Source: RGIG9115 sp045603225
GTDB lineage: Bacteria; Bacillota; Clostridia; UBA1381
NCBI GenBank assembly: GCA_045603225.1
Contig: JAZULT010000011.1
Location: 45,867-109,866, forward strand
Length of the DNA: 64,000 bases
Direction of reading: 5' to 3'
The first letter of the stretch is position 1. Every line of letters starts with the position of its first letter. Positions 1-8,724 of this stretch are shown piece by piece. The notes under the pieces are model-generated. The model saw only the letters and a program-made list of their open reading frames with translations. It was not told where the DNA came from and ran no database searches. A program made the position numbers and the translations under genes.

Positions 1-301
1 TAAGGAGAAGATATATTACTTCTTCAAATCCAAACCTGTTTTCTTCCTCACAGTTTTTTACTATATCATTTACATCATAGCCTCTGTATCTCAGATGTCC
101 CTCCATCGGCTTTTTTTCACCGTCGTCAATATAGTACCCGGAAACCTCTCCTATAGAGGTTACACCCGCCATAACACCTGTACCGTCTTTGTATCTGAGA
201 CCTTTTTTTACATTATATTTATCATATATCTCTTTGCCGAACGGTGTGTAAATCTGAGATATACCGTTTTTTATCTGATACTCAAAATCGCTGTTTGCCA
301 T
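1..301 (-). CDS. gltA: Citrate synthase, N-terminal part (cut by window edge)
   Basis: Translating leftward from the ATG at 301 gives about 100 open residues that run off the window. The reading contains KGLRYKDGTGVMAGVTSIG and then GHLRYRGYDVNDI, followed by GFEEVIYLLL. This LRYRGYD block is the N-terminal signature of citrate synthase, which condenses oxaloacetate and acetyl-CoA in the cytoplasm. Clostridial citrate synthases begin with a similar 40-residue helical extension. The catalytic His and Asp residues lie in the missing part, so activity cannot be judged. The Shine-Dalgarno is mediocre (GGA about 10 bases upstream). It lies 48 bases after parC on the same strand, and no terminator was seen between them. 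Confidence 0.9.
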   Translation of the reverse strand, partial: MANSDFEYQIKNGISQIYTPFGKEIYDKYNVKKGLRYKDGTGVMAGVTSIGEVSGYYIDDGEKKPMEGHLRYRGYDVNDIVKNCEEENRFGFEEVIYLLL

Positions 302-349
302 ATGTTAATTTCCATATCCTTTCTGTCCACAAATAGTAATGAAAAATAG

Positions 350-2563
350 TTAAAATAACGAAAGCTGACCGCTGTCTTCTTTTCTTAAAAAGCTTCCTGC
401 CGCAGGAATATTCTTCGTTGTATAATGCTTTATGTCATTTATTCCTGTTTCTTCAGGAAGTGCTATACGTATCATTTTAGCACCTTTCTTCTTCAATGTC
501 AATACCTGAACACCCTGTGTGTTTTTCGTTGTCTTCAATGGTATCTTTTCCGTATTGAAACAAAGAGCTTTATTATTATCTGTAAGAGCAACAAGGTTTA
601 TTTCTTCCGAAAGATATCTTATGCCGCATACAGGGAACTTATCCGAATATGCATTAATAAGCTTTTTACGGTTTGTTTTAGTCTGGTAATTTGAAAGCTC
701 TACCTTCGCAATCTTACCATTTTCAAAAGCATATAGCATCATTCCGGCAAAATCCTTTGTCGGCACCATATATATGAACTTTTCTCCCGGCTCTGCCCCG
801 ACCATAGATGCCACATATTCACCCATATCGCTGACTTTAGTAGTCGGAATATCGTTACATTTCATTTTGTATACAGTAGCCTTATCACTGAAGAAAAGAA
901 CCTCACAGGTATTGGTGGTTTCTATTTCCTGAATAATTTCGTCATCTTCTTTAAGCTTATGCTCTGTTGAGCTTAAACGCAGAGAAACTGCAGTTATTTT
1001 CTTTACATATCCTTCCTTTGTAAAGAACAGTGTCAGAGGATAATCTTCAACTGTTTCTTCTTCTACCACAGTTTTTACCTCATCCTCAGTAATAAGCTCT
1101 GTCTTTCTTTCCATCCCGTATTTTTTAGAAATGTCATTAAGCTGTTTTGAAATAAGCTTTTTAATTTTCTTTTCACTTTCGAGAAGTTCCTCAAGCTCTG
1201 CAATTTCTTCAATAAGCTTTTCCATTTCCGAAGTTCTGTTTATAATATACTCTTTGTTAAGATTACGGAGTTTGATTTCAGCAATATACTCAGCCTGAAT
1301 TTTGTCAATTCCGAATCCGTCCATCAAGTTCGGAATAACATCTTCTTCCCTTTCTGTATGGCGGATAATGCTTATAGCTTTATCTATATCAAGAAGTATT
1401 TTCTTTAGACCTGTGAGCAAATGAAGCTTTGCACTCTTTTTATCAATATCATATCTTACAGAATTCTTTATACAGTTTACTCTGAATCTTACCCATTCAC
1501 CGAGAATTTCCTTGATGCCCATAACCTTTGGTTTAGAATCAATCAGTATATTGAAATTACAACTAAACGAATCCTCAAGTGCAGTAAGCTTATAGAGCTT
1601 TGTCATCAAAGCATCGGGATTCGTGCCTCTTTTAAGGTCTATTGTGATTCTGAAGCCTTCAAGTCCTGTTTCATCACGTGCATCGGAAATTTCACGAAGC
1701 TTTCCGGCTTTTATGTTTTCCATAATTTTGGCTATAATAACTTCACTTGTTGTTGTATACGGAATTTCTGTTACATCTATACAGTTATTTTTGCTGTCAT
1801 AGGTATATTTTGCACGAAGCTTGAAGCTCCCTCTTCCCGTCTCATAGATTTTATCCATTTCTTCTTTGACATAAATAAGCTGCGCTCCCATCGAGAAATC
1901 CGGTGCAGGCATGAATTCAGAAATATCACATTTCTCGTTTTTCATGTATGCAACTGTTGCATCACAAACTTCCTTAAGGTTAAATGAACAGATATTACTT
2001 GCCATACCTACGGCAATACCCTGATTCGGATTTACAAGAATATGCGGAAAAGTCGTCGGAAGAAGCGTCGGTTCCTGAGTAGTACCGTCATAGTTATCGA
2101 CAAACTTAACCGTATTTTTATTTATATCCGCAAAGAGCTCAGCACATATCGGTTCAAGCTTTGCCTCTGTATATCTTGATGCCGCATATGCCATATCACG
2201 TGAATACTGTTTACCGAAGTTACCCTGTGACTCAACGAGCGGATGCAAAAGCGCTTCATTACCGCGCGTAAGACGAACCATTGTTTCATATATTGCCGCA
2301 TCGCCGTGAGGATTCAGCTGCATCGTCTGTCCCACAATATTCGCAGACTTAATCATTTTTCCGTTTAAAAGCCCCATTTTGTACATTGTATACAAAAGCT
2401 TTCTGTGAGCAGGCTTGAGTCCGTCTATTTCAGGAATAGCACGTGACACAATTACACTCATTGCATAGGGCATATAGTTAGTTTCAAGAGTTTCGCAAAT
2501 AGGCTGCTGACGAATTTCAGCAAGCACTACCGGCTTTTCCTCCTCTTTCTTTTTCCTTGCCAT
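350..2563 (-). CDS. parC: DNA topoisomerase IV subunit A (ParC)
   Basis: Type IIA topoisomerase breakage-reunion subunit, 737 residues. The catalytic tyrosine is Y131 in AASRYTEAK, and the quinolone-pocket region reads NPHGDAAIYETMVRL near residue 85. The C-terminal beta-pinwheel (from about residue 490) lacks the GyrA box (QHRGGRG) that the window's other A subunit carries, which favours ParC over GyrA; ParC proteins decatenate chromosomes rather than supercoil DNA. It follows parE by 18 bases on the same strand, with GAAAGGATGG before the ATG, so the two are probably co-transcribed. The sequence is divergent from textbook ParC, so a second gyrase-like role is possible. The subunit type is an inference from the missing box and the parE partner. 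Confidence 0.88.
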   Translation of the reverse strand: MARKKKEEEKPVVLAEIRQQPICETLETNYMPYAMSVIVSRAIPEIDGLKPAHRKLLYTMYKMGLLNGKMIKSANIVGQTMQLNPHGDAAIYETMVRLTRGNEALLHPLVESQGNFGKQYSRDMAYAASRYTEAKLEPICAELFADINKNTVKFVDNYDGTTQEPTLLPTTFPHILVNPNQGIAVGMASNICSFNLKEVCDATVAYMKNEKCDISEFMPAPDFSMGAQLIYVKEEMDKIYETGRGSFKLRAKYTYDSKNNCIDVTEIPYTTTSEVIIAKIMENIKAGKLREISDARDETGLEGFRITIDLKRGTNPDALMTKLYKLTALEDSFSCNFNILIDSKPKVMGIKEILGEWVRFRVNCIKNSVRYDIDKKSAKLHLLTGLKKILLDIDKAISIIRHTEREEDVIPNLMDGFGIDKIQAEYIAEIKLRNLNKEYIINRTSEMEKLIEEIAELEELLESEKKIKKLISKQLNDISKKYGMERKTELITEDEVKTVVEEETVEDYPLTLFFTKEGYVKKITAVSLRLSSTEHKLKEDDEIIQEIETTNTCEVLFFSDKATVYKMKCNDIPTTKVSDMGEYVASMVGAEPGEKFIYMVPTKDFAGMMLYAFENGKIAKVELSNYQTKTNRKKLINAYSDKFPVCGIRYLSEEINLVALTDNNKALCFNTEKIPLKTTKNTQGVQVLTLKKKGAKMIRIALPEETGINDIKHYTTKNIPAAGSFLRKEDSGQLSLF

Positions 2564-2581
2564 TTTACCATCCTTTCAATA

Positions 2582-4600
2582 TCAGCTGATATCAAGCATA
2601 TCCATATATGCATATCCGTTTTCCGCAATATAATCTTTTCTTTCCTGAAGCTTGTCTCCGAGGAGAATATCGAATACTCTTGCTGTTTTTTCAATATTTT
2701 CAGGAGTTACACGCACAAGTCTTCTTGTCGCAGGATGCATTGTTGTCAAGCTCATCATATCAGGCTGGTTTTCACCGAGTCCCTTTGAACGCTTGATTTC
2801 AAATTCATCCTTTTCTTTCGAAAGCCCTTCATCTTCAAGCTTTTTAACGATTGCATCTTTTTCAGCATCAGTATATGCAAAATGCTTCTCACCCTTACGC
2901 TTTGTCTTATGAATAGCAATTTCGTAAAGCGGTGATTCTGCAATATAGACCTTTCCCGCATCAATAAGTGACGGAGTAAGCCTATAAATCATAGTAAGTA
3001 CAAGAGTTCTTATCTGGAATCCGTCAACATCGGCATCGGTACATATAATAACCTTATCCCATCTCAGATTTTCCATATCAAAACTGTCCATATTTTTATT
3101 ATGCTTTGACTTTATTTCAACACCGCATCCGAGAACCTTGAGCAGATCTATAATTACATCGCTTTTGAAAATTTTCGGATAATCCGCTTTAAGACAATTA
3201 AGTATTTTACCCCTTATTGGCATGATAGCCTGAAAATACGGGTCTCTTGCCTGCTTACACGAACCAAGAGCTGAGTCACCCTCCACTATATAAATCTCAC
3301 GAAGAGTTTTGTCCTTGCTTCGGCAATCAACAAATTTTTCAACCCTGTTAGTAACATCCATAGAACCGGTAAGTTTTTTCTTAATATCAACTCTGGCTTT
3401 TTCCGCATTTTCACGGCTTCTTTTATTGACAAGCACCTGGTTTGCAATTTTTTCCGCATCAGCCTTATTTTCCATGAAATACACTTCAAGCTGATTCTTA
3501 AGAAAATCAGTCATAGCTTCCTGGATGAATTTATTGTTTATTGCTTTCTTAGTCTGATTTTCATAACTGGTCTGTGTTGAAAAAGAATTTATCACCAGTG
3601 CAAGACAGTCAGCAACATCATTAAAGGTTATTTTTGACTCATTCTTGTTATACTTTCCATTATTTTTTAAATACTTATCTATTCCGAAAACAAATGCATT
3701 ACGCACCGCCTTATCAGGTGAACCGCCATGCTCAAGCCAGCTGGAATTATGATAATATTCCAGTGTGTTCACAAGATTTGAAAAACAGAAAGCTACCTGC
3801 ATTTTCATTTTATACTCAGGCTTATCCTCACGGTCACGTCCTTTTCTTTCACATGACCAGTCCTCTACTGTAGTAAGACTCTGTTCTCCGACTTTATCCT
3901 TCAGGTAATCAACGATTCCGTTCTCATAGTAATACTCAAACATTTCCATACCGTCTTCCGTCTCGTTATAAAAAACGAAACGCACTCCGGCATTAACCAT
4001 AGCCTGTTTCTCAAGCGTATCCTTAAAAAATTCAACAGGAATATTTATATCCGTAAATACATCAAGGTCAGGAAGCCAGCGCTGACATGAGCCGGTTTTA
4101 GCAGAACGTGTAGGCTCTTTTGTAAGTCCTCCTACATTTTCACCTTCTTCAAAATGGAGTCTGTACTCCATCTTATCACGTACAACTGTTACGTCCATGT
4201 ATTTTGAGCTGTACTGAGTCGCACAGGCACCAAGTCCGTTAAGTCCAAGACTGTACTCATACATACCGTTATCGTTATTATTATATTTTCCTCCGGCATA
4301 AAGCTCACAGTATACAAGCTCCCAGTTGAACTTTTTCTCTTTTTCGTTATAATCAAGAGGAATTCCTCTGCCGTGGTCTCTTACTTCAATTGAATGGTCA
4401 AGAAAACGCGTTACCTCAATTATGTTTCCGTATCCTTCTCTTGCTTCATCAATCGAATTGGATAAAATTTCAAAAAAAGAATGCTCACATCCTTCAAGAC
4501 CGTCTGAACCGAAAATAACTGCCGGTCTCTTACGAACACGGTCAGCTCCTTTCAAACTTGTAATACTTTCATTCCCATAGCTTTCCTTCTTTGCAGCCAT
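2582..4600 (-). CDS. parE: DNA topoisomerase IV subunit B (ParE)
   Basis: ATPase subunit of a type IIA topoisomerase, 672 residues. The GHKL ATP-binding region starts with NSIDEAREGYGN near residue 48 and has DHGRGIPLD near 95. The TOPRIM domain has EGDSALGS near residue 440 and the metal-binding TDADVDG near 520. The usual EGDSAGGS is EGDSALGS here and the usual IRGKVLNV is IRGKILNC, both mild divergences. The end of the protein (QPDMMSLTTMHP, then RVTPEN) is typical of GyrB/ParE. It is the first gene of the parE-parC unit, has GGAAAGGG before the ATG and lies downstream of a good promoter at 4667-4696. It is divergent from the YkgJ gene. Confidence 0.9.
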   Translation of the reverse strand: MAAKKESYGNESITSLKGADRVRKRPAVIFGSDGLEGCEHSFFEILSNSIDEAREGYGNIIEVTRFLDHSIEVRDHGRGIPLDYNEKEKKFNWELVYCELYAGGKYNNNDNGMYEYSLGLNGLGACATQYSSKYMDVTVVRDKMEYRLHFEEGENVGGLTKEPTRSAKTGSCQRWLPDLDVFTDINIPVEFFKDTLEKQAMVNAGVRFVFYNETEDGMEMFEYYYENGIVDYLKDKVGEQSLTTVEDWSCERKGRDREDKPEYKMKMQVAFCFSNLVNTLEYYHNSSWLEHGGSPDKAVRNAFVFGIDKYLKNNGKYNKNESKITFNDVADCLALVINSFSTQTSYENQTKKAINNKFIQEAMTDFLKNQLEVYFMENKADAEKIANQVLVNKRSRENAEKARVDIKKKLTGSMDVTNRVEKFVDCRSKDKTLREIYIVEGDSALGSCKQARDPYFQAIMPIRGKILNCLKADYPKIFKSDVIIDLLKVLGCGVEIKSKHNKNMDSFDMENLRWDKVIICTDADVDGFQIRTLVLTMIYRLTPSLIDAGKVYIAESPLYEIAIHKTKRKGEKHFAYTDAEKDAIVKKLEDEGLSKEKDEFEIKRSKGLGENQPDMMSLTTMHPATRRLVRVTPENIEKTARVFDILLGDKLQERKDYIAENGYAYMDMLDIS

Positions 4601-4666
4601 GCATTTATCAAACCCTTTCCGTTAAAAAATGTCTACATAAAAACACTTTCAACAAATTATAATTAT

Positions 4667-4696
4667 ATTATACACCATTTTAGGTCGGTTTGTCAA
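4667..4696 (-). promoter_or_regulatory. SigA-type promoter of parE-parC
   Basis: Read on the minus strand there is TTGACA (4696-4691), an 18-base spacer and TATAAT (4672-4667). It lies about 67 bases upstream of the parE start codon. It is back to back with the promoter at 4714-4742; the two -35 boxes are only 17 bases apart. Confidence 0.8.
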
Positions 4697-4713
4697 ATTT
4701 TATCCGCAAAGTA

Positions 4714-4742
4714 TTGTCAAATTCATTAAAATGTGTTATAAT
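4714..4742 (+). promoter_or_regulatory. SigA-type extended -10 promoter of the YkgJ-VanW genes
   Basis: TTGTCA at 4714-4719, a 17-base spacer and TATAAT at 4737-4742, preceded by TGT, which gives an extended -10. It sits 36 bases before the YkgJ start codon. Confidence 0.85.
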
Positions 4743-4778
4743 ATCCACATGGTTTTGCTGATATGGAGGATAATTTTT

Positions 4779-5294
4779 ATGAATACCGCATATGTTTATT
4801 TACAGCTGTATAAATTATTTGATGATTGTACACCCATCAAAGCAGACTGCGGACAGCTTTGTAACAAGGCTTGTTGCAAAGGAAGCGGCGGTATGTATTT
4901 ATTTCCCGGAGAAAAAAAAGTATATGAACTTCTTAATCCTTCATGGATTAATATTTCAGAATCAGATTTTTTTTATACAAAAAACGGGAAACGAGTAAAC
5001 GTTCCGTTTGCATCCTGTAGCGGACAATGTGACAGATTTCAACGACCTCTCGCCTGCAGAATTTTCCCTCTTACACCAATTCTTGATGAAAACGGTAATA
5101 TCAGCATTATTACGGACCCCAGAGCAAAATCAATATGTCCTCTTTCAAAAGGACTTTATGTTGAAGATTATGACAGCAGATTTATTCGCAATATCAGACG
5201 TGCATTTAATCTTCTTATGAAAAACAGGGATTTTGCCGAGTATATGAAGGCATATACAGATTACATCAATGAGTTCAGGCGTTTCTACAAATAA
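4779..5294 (+). CDS. YkgJ family cysteine-cluster protein
   Basis: A 171-residue cytoplasmic protein with the YkgJ (Zn/Fe-S cluster-binding) cysteine pattern: DCGQLCNKACCKG near residue 24, CSGQCDRF near 79 and LACRIFPL, then SICPLSKG. The biochemical function of the family is not established; the cysteines suggest a bound metal or Fe-S cluster. An upstream in-frame ATG at 4731 falls inside the promoter -10 region, so the ATG at 4779, preceded by GGAGG at 4765, is the better start. The VanW gene follows after 29 bases and is probably co-transcribed. The related-gene assignment rests on cysteine spacing only. Confidence 0.85.
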   Translation: MNTAYVYLQLYKLFDDCTPIKADCGQLCNKACCKGSGGMYLFPGEKKVYELLNPSWINISESDFFYTKNGKRVNVPFASCSGQCDRFQRPLACRIFPLTPILDENGNISIITDPRAKSICPLSKGLYVEDYDSRFIRNIRRAFNLLMKNRDFAEYMKAYTDYINEFRRFYK

Positions 5295-5323
5295 GATGAA
5301 TAAAAATCAGAGGTGGTATTAAA

Positions 5324-7405
5324 ATGAACGAACAGGATATTGAAAAAAAGGATAATTCTCCCGCATCCGGTGATATGGACGATTTTAATGTTTTTGTCGA
5401 TAAATATGTCAATTCAAACAATGATATCGTTAAAGAACCGCGGGAAGAACAAAAAAAAGTTTCGAAAGATGAAGACGACTCAGAAGAATACTATGATTCG
5501 ACATATTCTACCCCCAAAAAAATGTCAAAGCTTAAAAAGTTTACAATCAGCATTATTGCTGTATTAGTAGTTTTCTCAACAGCTTTCATGGCGTACGCAC
5601 TTACACTTCCCGCAGACAGAGTACGTGAAGGCGTAACAGTAAGCGGAATCCCTATCGGAGGAATGACTCACACTGAAGCATACGAAAAACTAAAATCCTC
5701 AAATATTTCGGGAGCAAACTCCATAGTTCTTGATTCAGGCACAAGTAAATATACATTAACACCACATGAGATAGATGCTCAGCTTAACTTTGATGAAACC
5801 GTTGACAGAGCGTTCAATTACGGTAAAAACGGAAACATCATTACTAATGCTTTTACATCACTTAAAGTAATGGTTGTAGGTAAGGATATTGCTCCGGTTA
5901 TAACATATGACGAAAATAAGCTGTCAGATATAATTAACAAAATGGGTTCTGAAGCTATCGGCAGTGCGGTTGTAAATCACAGTGTACGTTTTGATGATGA
6001 CGGAACAGCCTATATTGTTCCCGGAAAATCAGGCTATAATAACGATCCCACCGAAATTATTAAACAAATCGACAATGCTCTGAATAAAGAGTTTACAACA
6101 AATATAAAAATAATATTCAAAGCGGCTTCACCGGGCGAACTCACCATAGAAGCACTCGATGCCTTGATGTATAAAGATCCTGTAAATGCTACTTTTGTGC
6201 GTGAAAACGGAGAAATAGTAATTAAACCAGAAGAAAAAGGAAGATATATTGATAAGGAAGCATGCGCAGAACTGCTTCCGCAAATAAAAGAAAACGGTCC
6301 GGAAGTAAAAATTCCATATTCAGCAATAGATGCCGAAATCACAAAAAAATCTCTTGAAGGAAAGCTTTTCAACAAAGAGCTTGCATCTTATACAACAAGA
6401 TTTAATGCCGGAAGTGTAAACCGTTCTTCTAACATCGCCAATGCAGCATCAAAAGTAAACGGAACAATTCTCCTCCCGGGAGAAACATTCTCATTCAACA
6501 AGGTTGTCGGAAAACGAACCGTGTCAAACGGATTTAAACAGGCACCGGAATATCAGAACGGACAGAGCGTAATGGGGATTGGCGGAGGAACATGCCAGGC
6601 AAGTACAACTGTATACAGTGCTGCTCTCTATGCCGGTCTTAAAATCACAAAACGTTCAAACCACTCAATGTCAGTAAATTATGTACCTCTCGGTCAGGAT
6701 GCAACAGTTACAGACGGCGGACTTGACTTGCAGTTCCTTAACAATACTGATTATCCTATAAAAATCAAAGCTTCTGTAAGCGGTGGTTCTGTTACAGTAA
6801 CAATAGTCGGTACAGCAACTACACCAGAAAAAACAGTTAAGCTTGTTCATACACGTGTGGCGGCAAACTCGGGCTCTGCTGTACGAACAACAAGAATTTT
6901 CTATGATGTGAACGGAAATGAACTTTCACGCGAAGATTTGGGAGTAAGCAGATATAAACCTCACGGTTCAGGTAATTCTTCTGATAACAACTCATCAAAC
7001 AATAATTCAACATCGTCAAACAATGAATCTGAAAACAACAATGAACCTGAGGCTACAGAAAGCAATAGTCCTGCACCAACAAAGAAACCTGAATCATCAG
7101 ACAATAACACTTCTGATTCCGGTGAAAACAATACTTCATCCGGAAATAACTCATCATCAGAAAGCAGTTCATCATCTGAAAGCAACTCTTCATCAGATAA
7201 CAGTTCATCATCTGAAAGCAGTTCATCATCAGGTGGCAGTTCATCATCTGAAAGCAGTTCATCATCAGGTGGCGGCTCCTCATCCGAAAGCAGTTCATCA
7301 TCAGGTGGTGGTTCTTCATCTGAAAGCAATTCTTCATCAAGTGGAGGCTCATCAGCTCCGGCAGCAGATGCACCATCAGTACCTGTTAAAACAGACGAAA
7401 CATAA
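5324..7405 (+). CDS. VanW family membrane-anchored cell-wall protein with Ser/Gly-rich tail
   Basis: A 693-residue envelope protein. Residues 1-68 are charged and cytoplasmic, and one membrane helix lies near 72-92 (FTISIIAVLVVFSTAFMAYA). Next come two putative peptidoglycan-binding (PG_binding_4/YoaR-like) segments, about 105-340. The VanW domain is at about 350-500 with LLPGETFSFNKVVG and GIGGGTCQASTTVY. A short G5-like stretch precedes a tail of about 140 residues made almost only of S, N, E and G. VanW occurs in some vancomycin-resistance clusters, but the family is widespread and its role is unknown; nothing here implies resistance. AGAGGTGG lies before the ATG. The tail is encoded by tandem repeats and may span the wall. 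Confidence 0.88.
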   Translation: MNEQDIEKKDNSPASGDMDDFNVFVDKYVNSNNDIVKEPREEQKKVSKDEDDSEEYYDSTYSTPKKMSKLKKFTISIIAVLVVFSTAFMAYALTLPADRVREGVTVSGIPIGGMTHTEAYEKLKSSNISGANSIVLDSGTSKYTLTPHEIDAQLNFDETVDRAFNYGKNGNIITNAFTSLKVMVVGKDIAPVITYDENKLSDIINKMGSEAIGSAVVNHSVRFDDDGTAYIVPGKSGYNNDPTEIIKQIDNALNKEFTTNIKIIFKAASPGELTIEALDALMYKDPVNATFVRENGEIVIKPEEKGRYIDKEACAELLPQIKENGPEVKIPYSAIDAEITKKSLEGKLFNKELASYTTRFNAGSVNRSSNIANAASKVNGTILLPGETFSFNKVVGKRTVSNGFKQAPEYQNGQSVMGIGGGTCQASTTVYSAALYAGLKITKRSNHSMSVNYVPLGQDATVTDGGLDLQFLNNTDYPIKIKASVSGGSVTVTIVGTATTPEKTVKLVHTRVAANSGSAVRTTRIFYDVNGNELSREDLGVSRYKPHGSGNSSDNNSSNNNSTSSNNESENNNEPEATESNSPAPTKKPESSDNNTSDSGENNTSSGNNSSSESSSSSESNSSSDNSSSSESSSSSGGSSSSESSSSSGGGSSSESSSSSGGGSSSESNSSSSGGSSAPAADAPSVPVKTDET
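7145..7355. repeat. Degenerate 36-bp tandem repeat inside the VanW-protein tail
   Basis: About four to five imperfect copies of a 36-base unit encode a 12-residue SSSSESSSSSGG-like block, preceded by shorter SSSE blocks. Third-codon changes (tca/tct/agc, ggt/ggc) distinguish the copies. It is a coding repeat, not a CRISPR. Confidence 0.8.
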
Positions 7406-7410
7406 ATTTT

Positions 7411-7436
7411 AAGGGAGAGCTTAAACGCTCTCCTTT
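7411..7436 (+). terminator. Possible attenuator/terminator hairpin after the VanW gene
   Basis: AAGGGAGAGC-TTAAAC-GCTCTCCTTT, a seven-pair GC-rich stem extended by A-T pairs, lies 6 bases after the stop codon. Only three T follow, so it may be a weak terminator or an mRNA-stabilising hairpin ahead of the AspRS gene. Confidence 0.45.
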
Positions 7437-7455
7437 AAATATACGGAGTATAATA

Positions 7456-8685
7456 ATGAATATTAAAGAATTTACGGAAAATAAAGAAATCAGCATTAAC
7501 TGCTGTATACAAAAAATCAAAAACGCAGGAAATATTAAACTAATCAAACTAAGAACAGGCAGATACATTATTCAGGGAACATGCAAGGACGTATCGAAAA
7601 TATGCGAAGGAATGTATGTAACCGTTACAGGCACTATCAGAAAAGAACCAAGAGCTGATTACGGATTCGAAATTGAAATATCAGATTTTAAAATCCTTTC
7701 CAGACCTGAATGTGCTCCTGAAATTTCTATTTCGGGCAAAACAATAGATTGTTCAATTGATTTAAACATTCAAAACAGGATAGCTACTTTAAGGCATCCT
7801 GATGAACGGTCAGTCTTCAGAATAAACGAAAGTATTACGTCAGCTTTCAGAAAATATATGTCAGAAAATGATTTTACTGAAATATACACACCCAAGATAT
7901 CAAACACCGCAATAGGAAATGAGTCAAAATCATTTAAAGTTGATTATTTCAACACGGATGCTTATCTTGTAAGAAATCCTCAACTTTACAAGCAGGCGGC
8001 TGTTGCATACTTTGACAGAGTTTACGAAGTTGGTCATGTTTACAAAAACGAACGCCGTAACTCATCGCGTCATCTCAATGAGTTTATCAGGCTTGATGCA
8101 GAAATCGGATATATAAACGGAATTGAAGATATACTTAACATTGAAACTGAACTGATTAAATTCATAATCAATCATCTTAAAGAAAAAAACACATATGAAC
8201 TTAATATCCTCAATACTGTTCTTCCGGATGTAAGTTCTATTCCTGTTCTCAAATTTGAAGAGGTTTTCGAAATTCTTAACAAGAAATGCCTTCAGTCAAC
8301 TTTAGATCCGACAGACGAAACAAGAATATGCGAATATATTAAAAAAAGCCGCAAAAGCGACTTTGTTTATATTGTAAACTTACCTGCTGAAAAACAGCCG
8401 TTTTATGCAATGCCCGGACGAGGATTTTCTCTTCTTTACAAAGGCATGGAAATTTCAAACGGAGGACAAAGAATTCATGATTATAAAAAGCTTATTGAAA
8501 GTATAGCTCAGAAAAACATATCCACTGACGGTCTTGAAGACTATATAAACATATTCAGGTACGGAGTTCCTCCCCACGGCGGATTTTCAATCGGACTTGA
8601 AAGATTTGCAATGCAGCTTCTTAGCCTTAATAATATCCGCCGCGCTTCTTTGTTTCCCAGAGATTTACATCATTTAAGACCATAA
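7456..8685 (+). CDS. aspS: Archaeal-type aspartate-tRNA(Asp/Asn) ligase
   Basis: A class IIb aminoacyl-tRNA synthetase of 409 residues. The N-terminal OB-fold anticodon-binding domain is at about 10-90. The class II core has motif 2 (ERRNSSRHLNEF, near 197) and motif 3 (GGFSIGLERF, near 372), and the protein ends FPRDLHHLRP. The compact length and absence of the bacterial GAD insertion mark it as the archaeal/eukaryal AspRS type rather than bacterial AspRS (about 590 residues). A proline (P65 in KEPRADYGFEI) stands where non-discriminating enzymes of this type carry Pro, so it may charge both tRNA-Asp and tRNA-Asn for GatCAB amidation. That last point is inference. It could also be an AsnRS, but the C-terminal signature fits AspRS better. 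CGGAG lies 9 bases before the ATG. Confidence 0.82.
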   Translation: MNIKEFTENKEISINCCIQKIKNAGNIKLIKLRTGRYIIQGTCKDVSKICEGMYVTVTGTIRKEPRADYGFEIEISDFKILSRPECAPEISISGKTIDCSIDLNIQNRIATLRHPDERSVFRINESITSAFRKYMSENDFTEIYTPKISNTAIGNESKSFKVDYFNTDAYLVRNPQLYKQAAVAYFDRVYEVGHVYKNERRNSSRHLNEFIRLDAEIGYINGIEDILNIETELIKFIINHLKEKNTYELNILNTVLPDVSSIPVLKFEEVFEILNKKCLQSTLDPTDETRICEYIKKSRKSDFVYIVNLPAEKQPFYAMPGRGFSLLYKGMEISNGGQRIHDYKKLIESIAQKNISTDGLEDYINIFRYGVPPHGGFSIGLERFAMQLLSLNNIRRASLFPRDLHHLRP

Positions 8686-8724
8686 TAAACAGGGCTGTTG
8701 CCTTTAGCTCAGCCCCGTTTATTA
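8683..8724. terminator. Bidirectional terminator shared by convergent genes
   Basis: TAATAAAC-A-GGGCTG, a 12-base loop, then CAGCCC-C-GTTTATTA. The left arm starts in the AspRS stop codon and the right arm contains the stop codon of the PHP gene. The flanking A/T-rich arms give U-rich tails in both directions. Confidence 0.8.

Noticed and set aside
1421..1987. Plus-strand 188-residue frame within parC
   Set aside because: It is opposite a strongly supported gene, has no recognisable motif and is rich in Cys/Phe/Ile as expected of antisense reading.
6961..7329. Minus-strand 122-residue frame rich in Asp, Glu and Leu
   Set aside because: It is the antisense shadow of the Ser/Gly repeat codons of the VanW protein and has no ribosome binding site.
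7145..7355. Possible CRISPR-like direct repeats
   Set aside because: The repeats are in frame, lack unique spacers and encode a low-complexity protein tail.
5324..7405. Vancomycin-resistance gene based on the VanW name
   Set aside because: VanW-domain proteins are common wall proteins; no vanHAX-type genes are in the window.
7436..7456. T-box or riboswitch ahead of the AspRS gene
   Set aside because: Only 50 bases separate the genes and no T-box sequence or specifier structure fits.
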